From: Lactuca virosa
Taxonomy: Eukaryota; Streptophyta; Magnoliopsida; Asterales; Asteraceae
Length of the DNA: 64,000 nt
Assembly: GCA_928212115.1 (NCBI GenBank)
Contig: CAKMRJ010005523.1
Location: 143,364,501 to 143,428,500 of the forward strand
Direction of reading: 5' to 3'
In this document: piece after piece, positions 1-10,628 of the stretch
Position numbering within the stretch: the stretch's first letter is position 1
Layout: each line of letters begins with the position of its first letter
The notes under the pieces: model-generated
Databases searched by the model: none
What the model saw: only the letters and a program-made list of their open reading frames with translations
Told to the model about the DNA's origin: nothing
Program-made: the position numbers and the translations under genes

Positions 1-798
1 TATGGGCCACCGTGCAGTCTTACAACACCCCCCACACTAACTGCTAACTGGTGAATGTTGCGGCCACCCCGCAGTCTTATAACACTTCCACGTTGCCACT
101 ACCACCGCCCAATGCCTTACCGCTAATCTATCAATCCGAACACCGTTCGGATTCAGACACACACCTAACCAAGCGTCCCAAGCAAAGTCAAATCATGACT
201 GGAACCCCCACCCTGGGTTCCCCTCCCGAAGCCTGCTAGACGACACTAAGAATATGCGAACCCAATGTTGGGAAGTTTCCCAAACTTCCAACTCATGCAA
301 TCCTCAATCCAAACAGACACTTGGGTCGTCCTCCTCCCCGATGGGGATGCAAAACTTACCTTAGTTTCACAATTGCTTCTGATCCTAAATACTTGAGAGA
401 TTCTCCCCCACTTAGATTCGACTAAGTCTTCACAAAACATGAGAATTTAAGGATTCCCAATCCTTCTTACCCTCTAATAATCAACTGCTGACAACCTGTG
501 CTTACCAGTGCTAGCGATCCATTACTAGCCAAACTTAAGAGACCATACAACCTCTAAAGACCAGATAAACACTTCTTGAATCCTAGCAAAACTGATAACC
601 CCCGATTCCTTGAAATTATACCCCACTCAAATCCGAAAGTCCAAATAATCGGTGCTCCGACCAAAACCTCAGCAATAGACCACTTTCCTTGGTGCTTCCA
701 AAAAAACCCAACCCAAGCACAAAGACTAGACTCACCGAACCCTGACGATGTTGGATAACAACCCCGCTGAACCCTGACCGCAGACTTTCCACATAATC
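1..798. other. Unassigned non-coding stretch at window edge, probably LTR interior
   Basis: No convincing coding sequence is seen on either strand. Two copies of a block with gccacc followed by gcagtctta (about 12-27 and 63-80) resemble the GCCRCC...GTCTT units in the LTR of element B near 12950-13160. The stretch therefore looks like the tandem-repeat interior of an LTR. It is not similar to the matching part of the 5' LTR of element A (8612-9207), although similarity becomes nearly perfect from about 799 on. Confidence 0.4.
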
Positions 799-2168
799 GG
801 TGCCTTCGACCCACTTCTACTAGAAGGTAACTCACCTCAAATGCTGTGAAGTAGCTGAAGGGTCCTCGGCTCTGAAATCAATCCCACTCAAATTCCTACA
901 CATAAAATATTTCCTTTAATTCCCCTTTGATACTCAAAACCCCTTAAGGGTCAACTTTGGTCAAAGTCAAAATCAAAGTCAACATTCTCGTCAAAGTCAA
1001 CGTTCTAGGTTGACTCAACTCACCGAGTTGGTCCATCAACTCGCCGCATTCCATAAATCATAAAACCCTAAAATCGCGATCCAACTCGTCGAGTTCTTTC
1101 ACGAACTCGTTGAGTTCCTCCTATCAACAGAATCGGGATTTCCCAAATCAGCTCGTCGATTCTGTCATTGAGCTCGTCGAGTCCTTCCTTTTACAGAATC
1201 GGGACACTCCGACCCAACTCGTCGAGTTCCTCCATGAACTCATCGAGTTCTTCAATCTGTTAACCTTTCTTAACGTATTAAGCCATTATTCTTCGAATCT
1301 AAGTCCTATATTCCAGATCTGCGCCGAATACACATCTAGGAGGGTAAAGTTTCCGACTTTACCCATTAAGACCCATCCTAGAAGAAATGAGCCCTAACCC
1401 TAACTCAAAATGACTTAGATCCAACTCCAAAAGCCATCAAAACTTCAAGGTAAGCCATGGGGTCATAGATCTGGACTCTAGGGACGATTTGGTCACGTAA
1501 AGTTCCCACCTTTACTTGCATGCGTGGCCTACATGGCTCAAAAGACCAAAAAGGTGGTCTACAAGTTGCATGGGACTTCCATGGCCATAAAGTTGGCACC
1601 TTTATGCCATGAAGTCCCCTAAAGACCCTAGATCTGAAAGGCTTGCCCACATGGGACGTCCAAATCCCAAAAGCCAACATACTTGGACCAAATCATGAAG
1701 AAAACATCCTAAAACTAGATCTAAGCATACTATAGACAAGATAGGAGCTTTATACCTCAGATAAACCAAAAATGAAGCTCAACTTATGGATCTACTCTCC
1801 TCCTACATGTCCTTGCTCCTTTTTCAAGTATCTTCTTCTTCAAAATCACAAAGAATGCACAAAAATGGCTCAAAACTATCAAAAGTGAATTAGAGTTTTG
1901 TGGCTAGGGTTTGGGACAATGGAGACTGTAAATGAGGCCAGCTTATGGAGGTTAAGGTGTTTAAATAGGGTGCAAAACCTTAAAAATTAGGGTTTCATTT
2001 TGCCAGTCCTACTCGTCGAGTTAAGGCTTCTCAACTCGTCGAGTAGACTTCTTAACCCGCGTCCCAATCCATCTCTACTCGACAAGTTTGGGGCCTCCAA
2101 CTCGTCGAGTTTCTATACAAAAATGAACAAATTATGAATTAATCACATACCAGGAACCGGGCGTTACA
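799..2168 (-). repeat. 3' LTR of Ty3/gypsy element A (shared part)
   Basis: This segment is nearly identical to 9208-10577, with only scattered differences by eye. On the minus strand it begins TGTAACGCCCGGTTCC at 2168, the usual start of this LTR type. It holds clusters of the quasi-palindrome ACTCGTCGAGT at 1016-1250 and 2011-2111, and a minus-strand TATA-like TATTTAAA near 1960. A splice-donor-like GAG/GTGAGT lies at 835. Left of about 799 the two LTRs diverge, so the LTR probably continues to the window edge with a different interior. Confidence 0.85.
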
Positions 2169-2185
2169 AATCTCCCCCACTTATC

Positions 2186-3505
2186 TCAGACTTCGTCCTT
2201 GAAGTCTGTTGTGTCTGGAAATAACTCTGGGTAGTGCTCCCTCATCTCATCCTCTGGCTCCCACGTCCATTCTGAGCCCTTGCGGTGCCGCCACTGCACC
2301 TTCACCAACTCTAATCTCTTGTTCCTCAGATCCTTCGTCTTCCTATCGAGAATGGTTACTAGTCTTTCGATGTAGTTCATGTTGCCATCCACCTGAATAT
2401 CCTCTAAAGGCACCACTGCGGAGTCATCTACTAAGCACTTTCGCAACTGGGAGACATGAAAGGTGTTGTGGATCTGACTAAGCTCGGCTGTCAGATCCAG
2501 TCGATACGTAACCCGGCCCACCCGGGCCAATACCCTGAACGGACCAATGTATCTGGGACCCAACTTGCCCTGCTTCCTGAACCGGATGACACCTTTCCAT
2601 GGTGACACCTTCAGGAGGACCATATCTCCTACCTGAAACTCCAGGTCTGATCGACGTTTGTCGGCGTAGCTCTTCTGCCGACTCTGGGCTGTCTAGAGTC
2701 TACTCCGGACCTGCTGGATCTTCTCTGTCGTCTTGAGTACCACTTCGTTACTCCCCATGACCCTCTGTCCAACCTCACCCCAGCATATCGGGGTTCTGCA
2801 CTTCCTCCCATAAAGCATCTCGAAGGGAGGACGGTCGATGTTGGCGTGGTAGCTATTATTGTAGGAAAACTCTGCCAAGGGAAGGTAGGTATCCCAGCTA
2901 CCACCAAAGTCTAGAACGCATGCCCGCAACATATATTCCAAGGTCTGGATAGTCAGCTCGCTCTTGCCATCCGTCTGCGGGTGAAAATTCGTGCTAAAGT
3001 GCAGACGAGTACCCAACTCGTCATGAAATTTCTTCAAAAATCTAGAAGTGAACCGTACATCTCGGTCAGAAATCACGAAAACTGGCACCCCGTGTCGAGC
3101 TACTACCTCCCTGATGTAGATGTCAGCCAGCTTCTCGGCCGAAATGCTCTCCTGAATGGGAATGAAATGGGCACTCTTGGTCAACCGATCCACGATGACC
3201 CAAATCGAATCCACTCCCCGTGCGGTCCTGGGAAGCTTTGTGATGAAATCCATAGTAATATCCTCCCATTTCCTCATAGGGATATCCAACTGTTGCGTCT
3301 TGCCATGAGGTCTCTAGTGCTCGGCCTTGACCTTCCTGCAGGTCAAGCACATCTCAACGTACCAGGCTACATCCCGCTTCATGCAGGGCCACCAGTAATC
3401 AGGATGAAGATCTCTATAAATATTCGTCGCCCCGGGATGGATGAAAAATCGGGATTTGTGCGCCTCCTCCATCAGGATCTGGCACACCCCACCCGCGTAC
3501 AGAAT
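2186..3505 (-). pseudogene. Element A integrase and C-terminal chromodomain-like region, decayed
   Basis: This is the 3' part of a Ty3/gypsy pol. Integrase inserts the cDNA copy into host DNA. Visible landmarks in order are the zinc-binding CLTC region, the core with DFITKLP (first catalytic Asp), ISDRD (second Asp) and QTDGKSE (Glu), and a C-terminal tail ending WTWEPEDEMREHYPELF. That tail is the chromodomain-type tail of plant chromoviruses, likely the Tekay clade (inference). In-frame stops occur near 3289 and at about 2691. Several stops sit where homologues have Gln or Trp codons, which fits C-to-T decay. The reading frame ends 18 bp before the LTR. Confidence 0.85.
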
Positions 3506-5059
3506 CTACACCCTACGATGGGGTGTCAACAGCTTGCGGCTATCATAGTCAAAGGAAGAAATCTGACCCACAATACGCTCACTCTTCCAGTGTTCCTCCT
3601 TCATATCCTCCTGTTGGGCCTCCCGGATCCGCTCCAAAATCGGAGTCACTATTGTCATCCTCAGACAGATGTCTCTGATCGGGGTCGCGAATGCCTTGCG
3701 GCTAAGTGCATCGGCCATAACATTAGCCTTCCCCTGGTGGTAGATGATCTCGCAATCGTAATCCTTCACCACGTCCAACCACCGCCGCTGCCTCATGTTT
3801 ACATTTGGCTGGTCCATCAAGTACCTCAAGCTCTTGTGATCCGTGTAAATGGTACATCGGACCCCATAGAGGTAGTGTCGCCAAATATTGAGGGCAAAAA
3901 CAACTGCCCCTAACTCCAGGTCATGCGTCGGGTAGTTCGCCTCGTGAGGCTTCAACTGCCTCGAAGCATTGGCGATGACGTGCCCTCTCTTCATCAACAC
4001 TGCGCCCAAACCCGATATGGACGTATCACAGTACACAACAAAATCCTTAACGCCCTCTGGCAGGGATAAGATCGGCGCCTCGCACAACCTCTGCCACAAA
4101 GTCTCAAACGTTGCCTGCTGCTCAGGCCCCCAGCGAAAGACAACGGCCTTCTTCATCAGTTGGGTCAGGGGTACCGCTATCTTGGAGAAATCCTGAATGA
4201 ATCTCTGATAATAGCCTTCTAAATTGAGGAAGCTCCGAATCTCGGATGGAGACCTCGAAACGTCCCATCTCATCACGACCTCTACCTTGGTCGGATCGAC
4301 TAGTATACTATTCTGGTTGACGAGGTGCCCCAGAAACTGCACCTCACGCAACCAAAACTTGCACTTGGAGAACTTTGTGAAAAGTCTCTCCCTCCTCAAT
4401 GTCTCCAGCACCTCTCGTAAGTGCTCCTTGTGCTGCTCCTGCGTCTTGGAGTAAACTAAGATGTCATCAATAAAGACTATCATAGACCGATCTAGCATCG
4501 GTCTACATACGCGGTTCATGAGATCCATGAGCGCGGAAGGGGCAGTCGTGAGCCCAAATGGAATAACCACGAACTCATAGTGGCCATAACGAGTCCGAAA
4601 AGCAGTCTTCTGTACATCCTCATCTGTGACTCTCATCTGGTGGTAGCCAGAACGCAAATCGATCTTCGAAAACCAAGATGCTCCCTGAATCTGGTCAAAA
4701 AGATCGTCGATCCTCAGGAGTGGGTAACGGTTCTTCACCCTTACCTTATTCAGCTCCCGGTAGTCTATACACATCCTATATGATCCGTCCTTCTTCTTCA
4801 CAAACAGAATCAGGGCTCCCCAAGGCGAACTGCTCAGCCTGATAAATCTCTTATCTAACAGCTCTTGCAGCTATGTAGACAACTCCTGCATCTCGGGAGG
4901 AGCCAACCGATATAGTGCCTTGGCTATCGGTGCCACACCAGGAACTAGGTCAATCATGAACTCCACCTGTCTCTCCGGAGGTATCCCAGGCAGCTCCTCT
5001 AGGGAAACATTCGGATACTCCCGCACAACTGGCACATCGCTCATGGGCGCCTTACCCCC
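3506..5059 (-). pseudogene. Element A reverse transcriptase and RNase H, decayed
   Basis: Reverse transcriptase makes the element's DNA copy and RNase H removes the RNA. Motifs include the RT N-terminal LPGIPPERQVEF, KKKDGSYRMCIDYRELN, the catalytic FIDDILVYS and the RNase H/tether blocks TDHKSLRYL and ANVMADALSRK. The longest open segment is 3506-4801 (431 codons). An in-frame TAG at 4871-4873 lies upstream, where element D has Gln. A further stop separates RNase H from integrase at 3506. The region is same-strand and collinear with the protease (5060-5518), as expected for one polyprotein. Confidence 0.9.
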
Positions 5060-5518
5060 TTACCGGGTATCCATAACATAGGAGACATAACATGCACAAC
5101 CCTTCTGAAGGTAGAGCCTAGCTCTCGCAGCTGAACACAAGGCCGGCCCACGCTGCGGCCACTCTCCCTGAATCACCAACTCTCCCCCACTTGGGGTCCT
5201 GACACGAACCAACTGTTTCTCACAGTCGATCACCACCCCATTAGGATAAACCAATCCATGCCTATGATGACCTTGTTCCCACGAAAGGAATGGGAACCAA
5301 ATCCATGAGGTAACGCTCGTCATACATCCTCAGGACACAATCTCTGTAAACCTCTGATGCCCGGATGGATCGGTCGTCCGCAATCTCGACCTCTAAAGGA
5401 CAATCCAACATGCTTGAATACTCAGCAAACCTCTTGCTGAGTGTAAGAGATACGAATGATCGGGTAGCCCTCGAGTCAAATAATACTTGTACTAGGATGT
5501 TGTTCACATGAAACGATC
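5060..5518 (-). pseudogene. Element A aspartic protease region with altered active site
   Basis: This is the retropepsin-type protease that processes the gag-pol polyprotein. The active-site block reads LFDSRATRSFVS, where element C has LFDSGASRSFVS and D has LYDSGANYSFIS. The Gly after the catalytic Asp-Ser is thus replaced by Arg. A frameshift near 5290 splits the domain into two frames (5262-5518 and 5060-5323). The segment begins directly at a candidate splice acceptor at 5519. Loss of the glycine and the frameshift make activity unlikely. Confidence 0.8.
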
Positions 5519-5588
5519 CTAAACAAAGCACATAGAATATAAATATCAAAAATGACATATAATGAAAGTGAGGGAGAAGAAAACATAC
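5519..5588 (-). other. Candidate 70-nt intron between gag and protease of element A
   Basis: On the minus strand the exon end GTGACAG is followed by GTATGT, a T-rich body and TTTAG, then GATCGTTT. Removing 70 nt (3n+1) puts the gag tail (PDVVTG) in frame with the protease (FHVNNILVQVLFDS). Unspliced reading runs through the intron and stops shortly after it. Element C has an intron at the same codon. Splicing itself is inferred. Confidence 0.75.
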
Positions 5589-6784
5589 CTGTCACCACAT
5601 CCGGTGTGGCACGCACCTCCTTGGCGGTCAGCTGGAAGGCTCGGCTCCTCACCACTGGAGCATCTGACTTGCCCTGTCGGCCATTTGTGATCCGCAGGGT
5701 CGCTGGAGTTGGCGCCGCCACTGGCGCTCCTGATGTCAATCTCGGCCAGTTGGCCTTTTTATATCCCTTCTTATTGCAATGGAAGCAAATCAGGTCTGAT
5801 GTCTGAATGGTGGGGGTAGGGGCAGTACAATCCCTACCAAAGTGCCCAAGATTTTCGCACTTGTAGCAGCCCGATGCCCCTAATCTGCAAACTCCCTCAT
5901 GCGTTTTGCCGCATTTCCCACAGCGTCTCCGGACTTGCTAGCCCTTCGACCTCGAGTCGAAACCGTTGGGTTTCTTCCTTGAAACCCTAGTCGTCTGCCT
6001 AGTCTCCGCCTTCCTCTTCCTAATGTGCTCTATATCAATCTCCCTCTCCCTCACCCTTGCTATCATATCATCCAAAGTCAGGCATGCTGAGTAGCTGACA
6101 TGTTTCCGAATGTCAGCTCTCAACATATCATGGTATCGGGTTTTCTTCATCTCCTCATCACCCGCGTACTGAGGCACCAGTAAAGCCCTCTCCTGAACTT
6201 GGCGGTAATCTCTGCCACCGACTCAGTAGTCTGTCTCATATCCAGAAACTCCCTGGCTAGCTATTGAATCTCCACAGCTGGTGCGAGATCTGCTCGGAAT
6301 CTGGTCACAAAGTCCGACTAGGTCATAGCCTCAATGGCTAGAGCTCCCAAAGTATCGCTGACTGTCTCCCACCAGTCTCTAGCCCGCTCTCTCAAACAAC
6401 CAACAGCAAACCTGACCTTTGACCCCTCAGGGCTGAAGCTCGTCACATGCGCAGACTCGATGTCCGCGATCCATCGTCTCACCACAATGGGATCCTTCAC
6501 CCCGCTGAAGTCTGGCGCGCCACATCCCTTGAAATCCTTGAAGGATAGCGTGCGAGTCCCTGACTGGCCAGATGCATGTCACTCCTGAATGCCCTAAGGA
6601 GATCCTCCATCAGCTCAATGATACCCTCCTTGATCAACCCGAAAATCATCGGGGTCGACTCAAAGATGCCTCTCGTAATCTCGGATGCTATGAAGTCACG
6701 CAACCCATCATCAACTAGCTCCAAACCCGTGCCCAAACCTGACCCAGACCCTGAACCTTCTGCTCTGTGACGTGTCACCACCAT
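5589..6784 (-). pseudogene. Element A gag (capsid and zinc knuckle), decayed
   Basis: Gag packages element RNA. The likely start is the Met at 6784, which begins MVVTRHRAEGSGSG and matches the MVGTRH start in element C. A glycine/serine-rich N-terminus is followed by the capsid block VRFAVGCLRERARDWWE (6318-6500), a basic segment, and zinc knuckles beginning CGKCGKTHEGVC near 5890. The chain is broken by frame changes at about 6497 and 6178 and a stop at 5938. The tail PDVVTG ends at the candidate intron donor. The two upstream Mets (6844, 6820) are less likely starts. Confidence 0.8.
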
Positions 6785-7670
6785 TCTGAAACAAAACACA
6801 TAATCGTCAGGTTCATACATAACCTCGAGAGGTCTCACACTCACTATAAGTTTCCTGGTTCTATCTCATCCCTCCTTGACTCGAGTACGGATCCTCTATT
6901 TTCAGTAGTATGGGCCCATACTACCTTCCACATCTATCCATACTTTCCTCAAGGATTGCCTTGATTTCACCAAGTTCATTCTACTACTATTGCTTTCCAT
7001 GCTAATCTCATCCTACGCTTACCCTAGGGTAATCTCCGACCCACTCTCCGCCATCAGTTGCATAAGAAGTCCCTGCTACCTCTCCCTAACTAGCTTGCAA
7101 ATACCATTACATATTACTAAGACCAGATAATTCTTCGAATGAGAGGTCTCTCCCTACAACGGTTAGACTCAAACGAGATCTGCGAAGTAGCGCTAAACCT
7201 AACCTTCTGAAATTATTTAATCCTCGTAATATGTAACTTAACATATTCGTTTACTAGTTAGTTAAAGATAACTAGAACTCCCAATAGTACAAAGCAAGCA
7301 GCATTCGGGCATTCAGTAACCAAAACCAAGCATATCTTAATCAAGCCATCATATCACTGACTAATCAGTACTATCATGCTGTTCCTAAAGTTCATACACA
7401 TAATACAGGCATAGAAGGCATCCTTCCTAGATCCTTAGCCCTAATCTAGCATGCAGTTCTCATAATCATATCATGTATCATAACAAACATGTATGGGTAT
7501 CTTGGGGAAAACTTACTTGAGCTCAGCCGATTACGCACATCACACTCCTTGTTCTTTCTCAAAACCCTTAATTTTAATTTTTTGAAAAATTGTTTTCATT
7601 GTATAAATTTCTCAATCCCTCGATTTGAGTCCAGACACCCCCGAAGGTGTGTCCAAATCCCTCAAATCAA
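6785..7670 (-). other. Untranslated leader of element A
   Basis: This lies between the primer-binding site and gag on the minus strand. I see no conserved coding sequence. Short boxes, for example around 6880-6960 and 7140-7330, recur in the leader of element B (11750-12430), so the two elements have homologous leaders. The last bases before the gag ATG include a T-rich TTTGTTTCAG, which is acceptor-like. Confidence 0.6.
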
Positions 7671-7684
7671 GGCTCTGATACCAA
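7671..7684 (-). other. Primer-binding site of element A
   Basis: On the minus strand it reads TTGGTATCAGAGCC, two bases inside the LTR end (...GTTACA). This is the initiator-Met tRNA type of site used by many plant LTR retrotransposons. It fixes the 5' LTR on the right-hand side. Confidence 0.9.
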
Positions 7685-7822
7685 CTTGTAACATCCCAAA
7701 ATTCAAGACCAAAAATTTCATTTTTAATTTAATAGTTATAAAACCATTTGTCTGGAAACATCATATAAACAACTCGTATCCAAAACCAATGTATCAATAG
7801 TCAAAACATGTCATGATAAAAC

Positions 7823-8606
7823 TGTTGGGTTTTATGTACTCTAACATCCCTATGGTGCACATACAACCCTAATGCTTTGGATATAAGTTTTCTCTAATTA
7901 TACATGCAAAATTCATTTTCCAAAGCATGAGGCCTATCTAGCATGCAAAGGTGATATTTGAAACATAAAAAACTAGTTAGAAGATTACCTCTTATTTATA
8001 GCTTGTAGTTCTTGGCCTTTAAAGAGCTTAGCACCTCAAGTTTGATGCCTCAAACGGTTCACAAGACACCATGAACAAAGGATGAATATGAGAGAAAAGT
8101 TATGAAGCTCAAATCGGCTAGGCATACACCTTAGGAGGCTTAGGAGCGATTTTACAAGCTTAGGGATTCAATATATAGTTTGGAATTCCTAGGGTTTTAA
8201 CTTGTAACCCAAATTCACTTAGGCCTTTAATCCATTAACTCATTAGCCTTATGGACTAACACTTCATGGACTCTCACATAAACTTAGTCCATCACTAATC
8301 AATCATGGATCATTGGCCCAAACTAAATGTATCACTGATTTACATAATCAGTCCCCGTTAATTTAATTAGTCTCTTTTGATCACTAAATTACTTCCAAAT
8401 TAATTCTTGATCAATACTAATTAAATAATATGATTTCTCAATTAATATATTATACTTGTAATATATTAATAAATCACAAATAACTTCTTTCTCAAAAAAT
8501 CCATCCTATCAAATTGTTTTGGTGAATGCAACCCGAAATGGACCATGCTACTATCAGGTCAAGTACATACCAATTATAGTTATGGGCTTAGACACATAAT
8601 CCAACA
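7823..8606 (-). mobile_element. Solo LTR of a copia family, inserted in the 5' LTR of element A
   Basis: The ends are TGTTGGG...CCAACA. The 5-bp target duplication aaaac is perfect at 7818-7822 and 8607-8611. Read on the minus strand, the interior matches the LTR of copia E (42191-42951): both hold a block with ttgatcaagaattaat and the order TATTAATATATTA, ATCAAGAATTAATT, GATCAAAAGA. No internal coding region remains, so it is a solo LTR left by recombination between the two LTRs of an E-like element. Confidence 0.9.
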
Positions 8607-8707
8607 AAAACAACATCAGAGTATAACTCCCAAAGATCTCATGTGCGGAAATCCTGGTGTGATGCGATGTGATCATGTCGGCTCCTTTCCTTTCGAGGAA
8701 GAAGTAC

Positions 8708-9244
8708 CTAAAACCAAAACTGAAAACCGTAAGAACAAAGCTTAGTGAGTTACTCCATCATACCACATACCATACAATATCATACATCCTAACATATCTG
8801 GGTGCTGGCCTACCCCTTCGGTCTCATTCAACCGGTAACCGCCTAGCATATCAGGGTGTTGGCCTACCCCTTTGGTCTCTTTCAACCGGTAACTGCCTCG
8901 CATATATGGGTGATGCCCTACCCCTTCGGTCTCTTTCAACCGGTAACGGGGACTATTTCACCCCCTACTACTACCCCATAACATCCTAGTACATAAACAC
9001 ATAAGTCACATACTGCCTAGCATATCTGGGTGTTGGCCTACCCCTTCGGCCCTTTCGACCGGTAACGGGGTCTATTCCATCCCTTCTACCACTATCACAT
9101 AATATCATAGCATACTAGCACATAAAGCATAACAGATAGTGGCATACCAGACAATTATCACAAAGACAATCGTCTCTACTATAATAAGCTACTAGTGGGC
9201 TGACATTGGTGCCTTCGACCCACTTCTACTGGAAGGTAACTCAC
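8708..9244 (-). other. Candidate leader intron inside the 5' LTR of element A
   Basis: On the minus strand TTGAG/GTGAGT starts at 9244 and GGTTTTAG/GTAC ends at 8708, with CTCACTAAGC about 40 nt before the acceptor. The same donor, box and acceptor recur in elements B, C and J. The body holds the 54-bp tandem array. Splicing is inferred only. Confidence 0.5.
8788..8950. repeat. Three 54-bp tandem repeats in LTR A, with a fourth copy nearby
   Basis: Units start at 8788, 8842 and 8896 and share cctaccccttcgg and caaccggtaac. A fourth copy starts at 9016. The array lies inside the candidate leader intron. It is specific to this LTR family. Confidence 0.9.
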
Positions 9245-10577
9245 CTCAAATGTTGTGAAGTAGCAGAAGGGTCCTCAGCTCTGAAATCAATCCCACTCAA
9301 ATTCCTACACATAAAATATTTCCTTTAATTCCTCTTTCATACTCATAACCCCTTAAGGGTCAACTTTGGTCAAAGTCAAAATCAAAGTCAACATTCTGGT
9401 CAAAGCCAACGTTCTAGGTTGACTCAACTCACCGAGTTGGTCCATCAACTCGCCGAGTTCCATAAATCATAAAACCCTGAAATTGCGATCCAACTCGTCG
9501 AGTTCTTTCACGAACTCATCGAGTTCCTCCTATCAACAGAATTGGGACTTCCCAAATCAGCTCGTCGAGTCCGTCCTTGAGCTCGTCGAGTCCTTCCTTT
9601 TACAGAATCGGAACACTCCGACCCAACTCGTCGAGTTCCTCCATGAACTCTTCGAGTTCTTCAGTCTGTTAAGCTTTCTCAATGCATTAATCCATTATTC
9701 TTCGAATCTAAGTCCCATATTCCAGAGCTGGGCCGAATACACATCCAGGAGGGTAAAGTTTCCGACTTTACCCATTAAGACCCATCCTAGAAGAAATGAG
9801 CCCTAACCCTAACTCAAAATGGCTTAGATCCAACTCCAAAAGCCATCAAAACTTCAAGGTAAGCCATGGGGTCATAGATCTGGACTCTAGGGACGATTTG
9901 GTCACGTAAAGTTCCCACCTTTACTTGCATGCATGGCCTACATGGCTCAAAAGACCAAAAAGGTGGTCTACAAGTTGCATGGGACTTCCATGGACATAAA
10001 GATGGCAACTTTATGCCATGAAGTCCCCTAAAGACCCGAGATCTGAAGGGTTTGCCCACATGGGACGTCCAAATCCCAAAAGCCAACATACTTGGACCAA
10101 ATCATGAAGAAAACATCCTAAAACTAGATGTAAGCATACTATAGACAAGATAGGAGCTTTATACCTCAGATGAACCAGAAATGAAGCTCAACTTATGGAT
10201 CTACTCTCCTCCTACATGCCCTTGCTCCTTTTTCAAGTATCTTCTTCTTCAAAATCACAAAGAATGCACAAAAATGGCTCAAAACTATCAAAAGTGAATT
10301 AGAGTTTTGTGGCTAGGGTTTGGGACAATGGAGACTGTAAATGAGGCCAGCTTATGGAGGTTAAGGTGTTTAAATAGGGTGCAAAACCCTAAAAATTAGG
10401 GTTTCATTTTGCCAGTCCTACTCGTCGAGTTGAGGCTTCTCAACTCGTCGAGTAGACTTCTTAACCCGCATCCCAATCCATCTCTACTCGACGAGTTTGG
10501 GGCCTCCAACTCGTCGAGTTTCTATACAAAAATGAATAAATTATGAATTAATCACATACCAGGAACCGGGCGTTACA

Positions 10578-10628
10578 ATAACAACAACAAAATACAGATA
10601 GAACCTAAAAGAAGCAAAAGATACATAC
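10578..10628 (-). other. Truncated gag-protease intron of element B
   Basis: On the minus strand the gag tail ...GATGTTGCGG is followed by GTATGTATC, the same donor position as in elements A and C. Element A is inserted 51 nt downstream, so the acceptor and the rest of B are cut off and must lie beyond the left end of A, outside the window. Confidence 0.6.

Larger units (their letters stand above)
7687..10577 (-). repeat. 5' LTR of Ty3/gypsy element A, with an inserted solo LTR
   Basis: On the plus strand the LTR runs from TGTAACATCCC (7687) to GGGCGTTACA (10577), so it has the TG...CA ends of an LTR. Without the nested solo LTR and one target copy (789 bp) it is about 2.1 kb. It holds a minus-strand TATA-like CTATTTAAAC near 10370, ACTCGTCGAGT clusters on both sides of it, a 54-bp tandem array at 8788-8950 and a candidate leader intron. 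Bases 10578-10582 (ataac) would be its target duplication, but the left copy is outside the window. Confidence 0.85.

Noticed and set aside
2981..3913. Plus-strand open frame of 310 codons
   Set aside because: It lies antisense to the integrase and RNase H of element A, has no recognisable domain, and is a shadow of that region.
8788..9069. CRISPR-like regular repeats
   Set aside because: The units are contiguous 54-bp tandem repeats in a plant LTR without spacers or cas genes.
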